From UBA3006 sp031401235 (GTDB taxonomy: Bacteria > Actinomycetota > Acidimicrobiia > Acidimicrobiales > Ilumatobacteraceae), in the NCBI GenBank assembly GCA_031401235.1, contig JANNRJ010000019.1:1-28044 (forward strand): a DNA stretch of 28,044 bases, read 5' to 3'. Below the pieces are notes generated by a model. That model was not told the DNA's origin. It did no database searches and saw only the letters and a list, made by a program, of their open reading frames with translations. A program made the translations under genes and the position numbers. Of this stretch, positions 8,107 through 14,756 are shown one piece after another (the stretch's first letter is position 1; each line of letters starts with the position of its first letter).

Positions 8107-9626
8107 GACGCCACCCGTTGGTCGGGTGAAGACCCCGCCATATACAACCCAACGTCCATTGCACTTGTAGTCCGAGGGTCAACACTGGCGACGATGCGAC
8201 CTCGGTACATGACCAGCAAACGGTCAGCCAATGTCATGACCTCGTCAAGTTCTGTACTCACAATTAGAATCGCAGTGCGGGAATCTCGCTCTTCGACAAT
8301 TCGCTCGTGGATGTACTCAATTGATCCCACATCGACACCACGGGTTGGTTGGGAGGCAATCGTAAGTCGTAGATTACGACTCAGTTCTCTGGCCACGATC
8401 ACCTTCTGCTGATTCCCACCGGACAACGTATTGGCCAACATTTCCGCCGACGGTGTACGAATATCATATTTTCCGACCAGTTCCGCCGATACTCGCCGAG
8501 CGTTATCCCAATGCATCATCACGCCATTACTGAACTCTTTATCGTGGTATCGAGTCAAAACAAGGTTTTCACTAATTGTCAGTCCGCCGATCAGTCCCTG
8601 ACGAAGTCGATCTTCCGGAATATGGGCAATACCCATTTCGTGACGCCTGCGGGGTGAAGCATTGGTGATATCTACTCCATCCAGTGTGACAACACCCCCC
8701 GATGCCCGACGCAAACCGGTAAGTGCCTCTACGAGTTCAGTTTGACCATTGCCTTGCACTCCGGCAATACCAACAATTTCACCTTCCCGAACTTCAAAAC
8801 TAACATCTTGCACGAGTGCACGACCATTGGGGTCAACCACCTGGAGACCTTGCACACTAAAAACGGTTTTTCCTGGATGGGCAGGTTTCTTTTCCACAAT
8901 CAATTGCACGGCCCGCCCGACCATCATTTCGGCAATTTCGCTTTCAGTAGCCTGGGACGGCACGACTTCACCGACAACTTGACCGCGGCGCATGACAACT
9001 ATTCGGTCTGATACCGCAAGCGCTTCCTTCAGTTTGTGAGTGATAAATACCACACCACGTCCCGCATCAATGAGCGTTTTGACAATTCCAAAGAACTCGA
9101 TGATTTCACTCGGAGTAAGAACAGCAGTCGGCTCGTCAAACACAACTATTTGAGCGTCACGCAATAATACTTTTACGATCTCCACACGTTGCTGGACACC
9201 GACCGGAAGGTCTTCAATAATCGCATCTGGATCCAGATTGAGGTGATATCTATCTGAAATTTCGAGCACCATTGATCGCGCCTTGTCAATATCCAAAATG
9301 CCGTATCGGCCGGTGGGTTCGATACCCAAAATCACATTCTCGGCGACGGTAAAAACTGGAACGAGCATAAAGTGCTGATGCACCATTCCGATACCTGCGG
9401 CAATGGCATCGGCCGGTGACAAAAACTGAGTTTCCAAGCCATCCACGACAATTTGGCCCTCATCGGGTTTATACAGTCCATACAGCACGTTCATCAACGT
9501 GGATTTGCCGGCCCCATTTTCACCAATTAGCCCAAGAACTTCTCCGGTTTGCAAGTTGAGATTGACGGAATCGTTGGCAACAACGCCTGGAAAACGTTTG
9601 GTGATTCCCCGCAGTTCCAATTTCAC
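8103..9626 (-). CDS. ABC transporter ATP-binding protein, tandem domains (NupO/RbsA-like)
   Basis: A 507-residue fusion of two ABC ATPase domains energises import through the two permeases downstream. Domain 1 has Walker A GENGAGKST (35-43), signature LPVGVQQRVEI and Walker B IVVFDEPTAVL. Domain 2 has a degenerate Walker A, GVQGNGQTE, lacking the GKS/T lysine, followed by an intact LSGGNQQKVIVARE signature. This asymmetry is normal for the nucleoside/ribose class. The start is GTG at 9626 with only a loose GGGGGCG upstream. The gene is separated from its binding-protein gene by a strong hairpin terminator, so it should be expressed less than the lipoprotein. Confidence 0.94.
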   Translation of the reverse strand: MKLELRGITKRFPGVVANDSVNLNLQTGEVLGLIGENGAGKSTLMNVLYGLYKPDEGQIVVDGLETQFLSPADAIAAGIGMVHQHFMLVPVFTVAENVILGIEPTGRYGILDIDKARSMVLEISDRYHLNLDPDAIIEDLPVGVQQRVEIVKVLLRDAQIVVFDEPTAVLTPSEIIEFFGIVKTLIDAGRGVVFITHKLKEALAVSDRIVVMRRGQVVGEVVPSQATESEIAEMMVGRAVQLIVEKKPAHPGKTVFSVQGLQVVDPNGRALVQDVSFEVREGEIVGIAGVQGNGQTELVEALTGLRRASGGVVTLDGVDITNASPRRRHEMGIAHIPEDRLRQGLIGGLTISENLVLTRYHDKEFSNGVMMHWDNARRVSAELVGKYDIRTPSAEMLANTLSGGNQQKVIVARELSRNLRLTIASQPTRGVDVGSIEYIHERIVEERDSRTAILIVSTELDEVMTLADRLLVMYRGRIVASVDPRTTSAMDVGLYMAGSSPDQRVAS

Positions 9627-9710
9627 TCACGCCCCCATGCCATGCAATGAAACACTAACCGCACTCGCCATCTCAAGCGAACTCAAGCTGGGTGACCGAT
9701 TTATTTCGTG

Positions 9711-9751
9711 AGCAAAAAAGAAAATGGAGGCCACTTTAGTGGCCTCCATTT
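9711..9751 (-). terminator. Intrinsic terminator/attenuator between BMP lipoprotein and ATPase genes
   Basis: A perfect 13-bp stem (AAATGGAGGCCAC at 9722-9734, GTGGCCTCCATTT at 9739-9751) closes a TTTA loop. Read on the minus strand it is followed by TTTTCTTTTTT (9714-9724), the classic form of a rho-independent terminator. It lies about 40 bp after the lipoprotein stop and about 85 bp before the ATPase start. Partial read-through would give much lipoprotein and little transporter, a common arrangement. Confidence 0.9.
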
Positions 9752-9791
9752 CCAAACTACTACTAGATGTTTACAAATTTATGGTGAAAAA

Positions 9792-10847
9792 TCACCAGGT
9801 AATTGAACCGTCGATTATTCCGGCTTGGACTGCATCAAGTTCCGCCTGAAGTTCCGCAGAAATGGTGCTCGTTACCGCAAGACCCACACCGCCGTTATCA
9901 AGGGTACCGACATAGTCGGTTCCGCCACCTTCGCCATTGAGCGCACTTCCGACAGCGGCAACTACGGCAGCATCAATCTTCTTCAAGACTGAAGCGACAT
10001 AGACCGTCGCATGATCTGGGTTTGACACCGACATGTCGACGTCAACACCGATGATCTTCACTGCGCCTGCAGTCTCCAAGGCATATGCCGAGGAGCCAAG
10101 ACCGACTGGGCCGGCAACTGGGAAGATGATATCGGCGCCTTCATCGGCAAAACTCTTGGCGATGTTCTTGCCGTCATCCAAGTTGTTGAAGTTTCCGGCA
10201 AATGTGCCGTCCTGAGCAACTGGATCCCAACCGAGAGCTTTCACTGAAGTTCCTTTTTGAGCGTTGTAATACTCAACACCCTTGACGAAACCCTGCATGA
10301 AGATTGTCACTGGCGGAATATTGATACCGCCGAATGTGGCAACGATGCCTGTTGTCGTGGTCGCAGCGGCCAAGTAACCGGCCATAAATGATGGCTGATC
10401 AGTGGCGAATGTGAGACCCTGAACATTTGCCGCCGAGGTATTCGAGTCGACGATGGCAAAGTGGATATCTGAGTTTGCTTCAGCGGCTGCCTTGGTTGCA
10501 TCAGCAAGCAAGAAACCGACGGTGACAATGATACTGCAACCCTTATCAACGAATGACTGAATATTCGGCGCATAATCGGCGTCGGTTACTGATTCCAGCA
10601 AATCGGTGGTGACGCCAAGTTCTGCTTCGGCCTGCAAGAGACCTTCGTAGGCGATCTGGTTGAAGCCCTTGTCATCGACTCCACCTGAGTCAGTGACTTG
10701 ACAAGCAAGCCCTGTTGGTGCCGGTGCTTCGGTTGTATCTGATGCCGCCACTGTCGTGTCTGTTGAAGTGCTATCGCTTCCGCATGCTGCGAGACCGAAA
10801 ACTGCAACGACACCAAGTGCAAGACCTTTTAGTGTCTTCCTTCTCAT
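9792..10847 (-). CDS. BMP-family ABC transporter substrate-binding lipoprotein
   Basis: The binding subunit of the ABC importer encoded immediately downstream. The ATG at 10847 has a GAGGGAGA site upstream and gives 351 residues starting MRRKTLKG; the open frame reaches 10880, but that would put 11 charged residues ahead of the signal peptide. The lipobox LAAC places the lipidated Cys at 22, as in the paralogue at the window's left end, and a Ser/Thr/Asp-rich linker follows. Family motifs include VTDSGGVDDKGFNQIAYEG, the PnrA/Med-like N-terminal signature, then GFLLADATKAAAE and a FPVAGPVGLGS segment. Purine nucleoside binding is the best guess by family; nothing in the sequence proves the ligand. 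Confidence 0.93.
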   Translation of the reverse strand: MRRKTLKGLALGVVAVFGLAACGSDSTSTDTTVAASDTTEAPAPTGLACQVTDSGGVDDKGFNQIAYEGLLQAEAELGVTTDLLESVTDADYAPNIQSFVDKGCSIIVTVGFLLADATKAAAEANSDIHFAIVDSNTSAANVQGLTFATDQPSFMAGYLAAATTTTGIVATFGGINIPPVTIFMQGFVKGVEYYNAQKGTSVKALGWDPVAQDGTFAGNFNNLDDGKNIAKSFADEGADIIFPVAGPVGLGSSAYALETAGAVKIIGVDVDMSVSNPDHATVYVASVLKKIDAAVVAAVGSALNGEGGGTDYVGTLDNGGVGLAVTSTISAELQAELDAVQAGIIDGSITW

Positions 10848-10943
10848 TATTTTCTCCCTCTCATGAACCTGATGGCCCATGTGTCTATTTGGTGCAAAAA
10901 GTCTACTACATTCTGGGCCAAGCAGAGTTCAGCCTTGATTGCG
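10848..10943 (-). promoter_or_regulatory. Leader of the BMP transporter operon
   Basis: This 96-bp gap separates the carboxyltransferase stop from the lipoprotein start, both on the minus strand. It should hold the transporter promoter or act as a leader for read-through. The only clear element is the GAGGGAGA ribosome-binding site just before the ATG. I could not pick a convincing promoter. Confidence 0.35.
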
Positions 10944-12773
10944 TTACCAAGTATCAATCATCGGGCGTTTTTTACCGCTTCTGGGGAGTGGAGCCGGACA
11001 TAAATTCAATGTGGAAATTAATCGCACTCGGGTTTCCGCTGGATCAATTACATCGTCGATCTCAACATGGCTCGCCATGTTCAGCGCACTTCCACGAACG
11101 TATGCATCGGCAATCAATTTTGCTTCCAATAATGCTCGCTCTTCAAGGTTTTTGGACGCATCAAGTTCCCGTTTAAAGCCAAGTCGGACAGCTCCTTCCA
11201 AGCCCATTCCGCCAAATTCGCCAGTAGGCCACGAAACAATCATCTCAGTGGCGTGAAAACTTCCACCGGCCATAGCTTGGGCGCCAAGACCATAACCCTT
11301 GCGCAGAACAACGGTAAGCCAAGGGACAGTGGTACTGGCCGAGGTGACAAACATTCGTGAGAAATGTCTGACTTGGGCGTTTCGTTCGGCATCCGGGCCG
11401 ACCATAAACCCTGGCGTATCGCACAAGGAAATGATCGGAAGATCGTAGGCATCGCACAATTGAACAAAACGAGCCGCCTTATCGGCTGAATCGGAGTCAA
11501 TTGCTCCCCCAAGATGTGCAGGATTATTGGCAATAATTCCAATTGGACGACCCTCGAGTCGGGCCAATGAGGTCACTATTCCCACTCCGAATTCGGAACG
11601 CAATTCAAGCACGCTTTCGATGTCGGCTAGATGCGTGATTACGGTTCGAATGTCATAGATCCGACTTCTTTGTACCGGAATGAGCGACCGTAACGATTCA
11701 TCCGAATGTCGTATCCAATTCTCGGTTGTTCCCTGAAAGAAGGCCAGATACTTCTTGGCCACAGATACGGCAGCCACCTCATCGGCGACACGAATGTCGA
11801 CAACTCCGTTTCGAGATTGAAAATCAATCGGTCCAATATCAGTTGGTGACACAACACCGAGCCCACCGCCTTCAATCATTGCCGGACCCGCCATACCGAT
11901 ATTTGAATTTTCGGTGGCGATGATCACGTCACAACATCCAAGCAAAGCGGCGTTGCCAGCAAAGCAATAACCGGATGCGATTCCGATCGTTGGCGCTAGA
12001 CCCGACAAGCGAGCAAAATTAGCAAACGACATGACATCCAAGCCGGCCACACCAGGTGCATCCGTGTCACCTGGTCGACCACCACCACCTTCGGCAAAGA
12101 GAACCACAGGCAATCGCAACTTCTCGATAATCGCGAACAGGCGATCCTTCTTTCGATGGTTGATGAAACCCTGGGTGCCAGCGAGAACCATGTAGTCGTA
12201 CCCAACGAAGGCACATCGAGAGTGCTCGAGATCAAACAACTCGCCATTCACCGTGCCAAGACCGCTGACTAATCCGTCTCCTGGAGTTCGGTCAATAAGT
12301 TCATCAATGCTTCGACGTTGCCGTTGGGCGGCGACGGCAAATGCTCCGTACTCAACGAAAGATCCCTCGTCGCAAAGATCGGCGATATTTTCTCGAATTG
12401 TTCGCTGACCACGTTCGTGTCTTTTGCGCACTGCATCCGGTCTCGCCGTATCGGTGGTCCGCTGACGACGAAGTTGATAATTGAGAAGATCATCACGCTG
12501 ATCTTCCACACTTTCGCTTGAGTGGGTCTCAGGTGCCCGTTGACCAGACGTAATTGAACTCGGCGATAGGACTAAGAGAGTCTGGCTGCTTGCAACGGCG
12601 TCCCCAACCGCTACTAATACTTGAGTAACTATGGCCGAGACCCCGGCGTGCACGGGATGTTCCATCTTCATTGACTCAATTACGATGAGCTCACTACCCA
12701 ATTCAATTTCGTCGCCCACTTTCACCTTGATAGCGACAATTGTGCCGACAAGCGGCGAGCCAACAACGATCAC
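10944..12773 (-). CDS. Biotinyl-domain/carboxyltransferase fusion (acyl-CoA carboxylase subunit)
   Basis: A 609-residue fusion. Residues 1-70 form a biotinyl domain with the attachment motif ESMKMEHPV (biotinylated Lys36). Residues from about 85 on form an acyl-CoA carboxyltransferase of the PccB/AccD5 class, with HRKKDRLFAIIEKLRLPVVLFAEGGGG-type N-domain features, GYCFAGNAALLGCCD, CDTPGFMVGPDAE, and a glycine-rich KGYGLGAQAMAGG segment. It would transfer carboxyl from biotin to an acyl-CoA. The biotin carboxylase partner is not in the window. Single-chain actinobacterial carboxylases have a carboxylase-biotinyl-carboxyltransferase order, so this looks like the back two-thirds of such a protein. 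The GTG start overlaps the YetF-like gene stop (GTGA). The acyl-CoA substrate is unknown. Confidence 0.88.
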   Translation of the reverse strand: MIVVGSPLVGTIVAIKVKVGDEIELGSELIVIESMKMEHPVHAGVSAIVTQVLVAVGDAVASSQTLLVLSPSSITSGQRAPETHSSESVEDQRDDLLNYQLRRQRTTDTARPDAVRKRHERGQRTIRENIADLCDEGSFVEYGAFAVAAQRQRRSIDELIDRTPGDGLVSGLGTVNGELFDLEHSRCAFVGYDYMVLAGTQGFINHRKKDRLFAIIEKLRLPVVLFAEGGGGRPGDTDAPGVAGLDVMSFANFARLSGLAPTIGIASGYCFAGNAALLGCCDVIIATENSNIGMAGPAMIEGGGLGVVSPTDIGPIDFQSRNGVVDIRVADEVAAVSVAKKYLAFFQGTTENWIRHSDESLRSLIPVQRSRIYDIRTVITHLADIESVLELRSEFGVGIVTSLARLEGRPIGIIANNPAHLGGAIDSDSADKAARFVQLCDAYDLPIISLCDTPGFMVGPDAERNAQVRHFSRMFVTSASTTVPWLTVVLRKGYGLGAQAMAGGSFHATEMIVSWPTGEFGGMGLEGAVRLGFKRELDASKNLEERALLEAKLIADAYVRGSALNMASHVEIDDVIDPAETRVRLISTLNLCPAPLPRSGKKRPMIDTW

Positions 12774-13333
12774 AAGTTTTGGTTGCGATTAGTTATCGCC
12801 TGGCGAAGCTCGGCTAATTCAGTTGTGAGTTCGGTTATATGAACCTGTAAGTCCATGTCCGGTCGCAACGTAACAACGACGCGGCCGTTGGCCCCGAGAA
12901 CCGCGCTATCGACATCGCTGAGACTTCGCGCCCCCTGCTCACTCGCATCCTCGAGCAGATCTTCTTCACTTATTCTCTGACGACGCAATGCTTTATGATT
13001 CACGACACCAGCAGTAATGAGACTTGCCGGACGACCGATAATGAATTGATGCAACCATCGACTTCGGCTTACCGAATATTCAAGCAACCAATTCACTCCA
13101 AATAGTGTGGTGGCACCGATGAGGGCGCCGGTGATCGAAAAGTCTTGACCGATTATTCCGTTTTGGACGGCATTTGCAACCGCCAGCAGAACGACAAGCT
13201 CGAGCGCATTGTGTTGCCCAATTTCACGTTTTCCGCTGAGTCGAAGCCCGATCACAAGAAACGTATAGATGATTAATGGGCGGACGATTTTCTCCGCAAT
13301 TGAGAGATCCAAGTGAATGATCGAATTCCACAT
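12770..13333 (-). CDS. YetF-like DUF421 membrane protein
   Basis: A 187-residue protein of the DUF421/YetF family, of unknown biochemical role. Two or three transmembrane helices occupy about residues 15-80, with the family motif RLSGKREIGQ and the following ELVVLLAVANAVQNGI. A soluble C-terminal domain starts around GRPASLITAGVVNHKALRRQRISEEDLL. A short helical tail (TELTTELAELRQAI) may be a coiled coil. The ATG at 13333 is chosen because an upstream start at 13396 would run into the tRNA gene. The stop overlaps the carboxyltransferase GTG, so the pair is probably co-transcribed, without an evident functional link. Confidence 0.85.
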   Translation of the reverse strand: MWNSIIHLDLSIAEKIVRPLIIYTFLVIGLRLSGKREIGQHNALELVVLLAVANAVQNGIIGQDFSITGALIGATTLFGVNWLLEYSVSRSRWLHQFIIGRPASLITAGVVNHKALRRQRISEEDLLEDASEQGARSLSDVDSAVLGANGRVVVTLRPDMDLQVHITELTTELAELRQAITNRNQNL

Positions 13334-13365
13334 GACCACAAAACTAGCGGTGTACAAACATGCGG

Positions 13366-13438
13366 TGGGCCAGGTAGGGATCGAACCTACGACCAAGGGA
13401 TTATGAGTCCCCTGCTCTGACCACTGAGCTACTGGCCC
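13366..13438 (-). tRNA. tRNA with CAT anticodon (Ile2 or elongator Met)
   Basis: A 73-nt cloverleaf with a perfect 7-bp acceptor stem (GGGCCAG/CTGGCCC), T8-A9, D-arm AGCTC...GAGC, anticodon loop CT-CAT-AA on a GGGGA/TCCCT-type stem, and T-arm GTAGG-TTCGATC-CCTAC. The discriminator is A and CCA is not encoded. A CAT anticodon fits methionine or the lysidine-modified isoleucine tRNA. The segment GACTCATAATCCCTTGGTCG resembles tRNA-Ile2 more than elongator Met, so I lean to Ile2. An initiator is excluded because the first pair is intact and the anticodon stem lacks the three G:C pairs. Confidence 0.93.
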
Positions 13439-13486
13439 CTTCGCTACTCATTGTTGATCACAAATTCATGTGCCTTCTTTGAGTTG

Positions 13487-13559
13487 CTCCGGGGGTGGGG
13501 GTCGAACCCACGACAAACGGATTAACAGTCCGTTGCTCTGCCAACTGAGCTACCCCGGA
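13487..13559 (-). tRNA. tRNA-Asn (GTT)
   Basis: A 73-nt cloverleaf: acceptor TCCGGGG/CCCCGGA, D-arm AGCTCAGTTGGCAGAGC, anticodon loop CT-GTT-AA on an ACGGA/TCCGT stem, T-arm GTGGG-TTCGACC-CCCAC, discriminator G, CCA not encoded. The GTT anticodon reads asparagine codons. It lies 48 bp upstream of the CAT tRNA on the same strand, so the two could be one transcript. Confidence 0.96.
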
Positions 13560-13625
13560 AGGTAGACCGCTAAATCCTACCGATACTCATGGACACCAAG
13601 ACGAATAGGATCGATCAAGATTGAC

Positions 13626-14756
13626 ATGAAATTACCGACAATTACAACGATCGCTCTCTCCCGTGAGGGATTGCTCGTCACGTTTGACTCGCGCCAAAAG
13701 CCCGAGTTCTATTCGTGGTTTTGGTTGCAAGACCACAGCAAAGATCCCGCGCGATACGACATCAAAACTAATCAACGCAAAGTTGACACGTTTGCAATCA
13801 ATCTTGATATTCGAGGCATCGACGCCACGATTGTGGACGACCATATCCACATCACATGGTCGGACCACTCCGAGCCTGGCGTATATTCGACACTGCTACT
13901 CGCCGATGTCGCTGGTCTTGTCGATTGCGCAACTCCAACCAAGCTTTGGTCAACTTCATCATCAATCCTAGATCTTCGGCAATTGACTTTCGATAACGTT
14001 GTTTCAACAGATGACGGACTCACAACCTGGCTGAACAATGTGGCAATGTTTGGGTACGGACTCGTGCGCGACACGCCAAGCTCACATGCCGGAGTAGAAA
14101 CACTCGCTCGACGGGTCGGGTATCCGCGAGAGACAATCTTTGGCGGTCTGTGGACGCTTTCCTCCGAGATGTCTGATCACAACGATTCGGCCTATTCACA
14201 AACATTTCTGGAACCTCACACCGACGGCACTTACTCGAGTGATGCGCCCGGTTTGCAGATGTTCTGTTGTATCGAGCGCGAAGGTAATGGCGGCGAAAGC
14301 ATACTTGTGGATGGATTTGCGATTGCCGATCTGCTTCGCCTAACTGACCCACCAGCATTCGAGACACTTACCCGTGTTGCCGTGCGGTCACAATATGTAG
14401 AGCCAGGAGTCCATCTCACCGCCAAACGACCGGTGATCCGACTTGATCATGCCGGAAATATTGAGCAAATTTCGTTTAACAATTATGATCGGGCACCATT
14501 TCGACTCCCGCCTAGTCAAGAACAAGAGTTCTATCGCGCATATACAAAATTTCACGATCTGCTGAATGACCGAAGTACATGGCGAGTTGTCCGCTTGGAA
14601 CCGGGCGATGCTGTTCTATTTGACAATTGGCGAATTTTGCACGGACGAATGGCATATACGGGCCGAAGGGTTTTTATCGGCTGCTATCACAATCGTGAAG
14701 ATTTTGAGAGTCGACGACGCGTGTTAGATGTATCTAGTCGCGAAGCTCGGGCCTAG
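13626..14756 (+). CDS. Gamma-butyrobetaine/trimethyllysine dioxygenase-like 2-oxoglutarate oxygenase
   Basis: A 376-residue Fe(II)/2-oxoglutarate dioxygenase of the TauD superfamily with an N-terminal DUF971-like domain, the architecture of gamma-butyrobetaine hydroxylase and trimethyllysine hydroxylase. The Fe-binding HxD is H198/D200 (EPHTDGTY), the distal His is H339 (ILHGR), and the GDAVLFDNWR segment before it is family-typical. The N-terminal domain keeps FWLQDH and TNQR but lacks the zinc-binding cysteines expected near residues 35-45. Hydroxylation of gamma-butyrobetaine to carnitine is the likeliest reaction, and it would fit the adjacent quaternary-amine genes. It is transcribed toward them and overlaps the acetoacetyl-CoA synthetase gene tail-to-tail by 23 bp. 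The exact substrate is uncertain. Confidence 0.83.
   Translation: MKLPTITTIALSREGLLVTFDSRQKPEFYSWFWLQDHSKDPARYDIKTNQRKVDTFAINLDIRGIDATIVDDHIHITWSDHSEPGVYSTLLLADVAGLVDCATPTKLWSTSSSILDLRQLTFDNVVSTDDGLTTWLNNVAMFGYGLVRDTPSSHAGVETLARRVGYPRETIFGGLWTLSSEMSDHNDSAYSQTFLEPHTDGTYSSDAPGLQMFCCIEREGNGGESILVDGFAIADLLRLTDPPAFETLTRVAVRSQYVEPGVHLTAKRPVIRLDHAGNIEQISFNNYDRAPFRLPPSQEQEFYRAYTKFHDLLNDRSTWRVVRLEPGDAVLFDNWRILHGRMAYTGRRVFIGCYHNREDFESRRRVLDVSSREARA

Noticed and set aside
8103..9626. Broken second ATPase domain
   Set aside because: The degenerate Walker A in domain 2 is usual in nucleoside/ribose-type tandem ATPases, so it is not a sign of decay.
13334..13396. Upstream start for the YetF-like gene
   Set aside because: The extended frame runs into the tRNA gene at 13366-13438; the ATG at 13333 fits the family N-terminus.
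13366..13559. tRNA pair as an attachment site of an integrated element
   Set aside because: No integrase, no repeated tRNA 3' end and no shift in composition next to it were seen.
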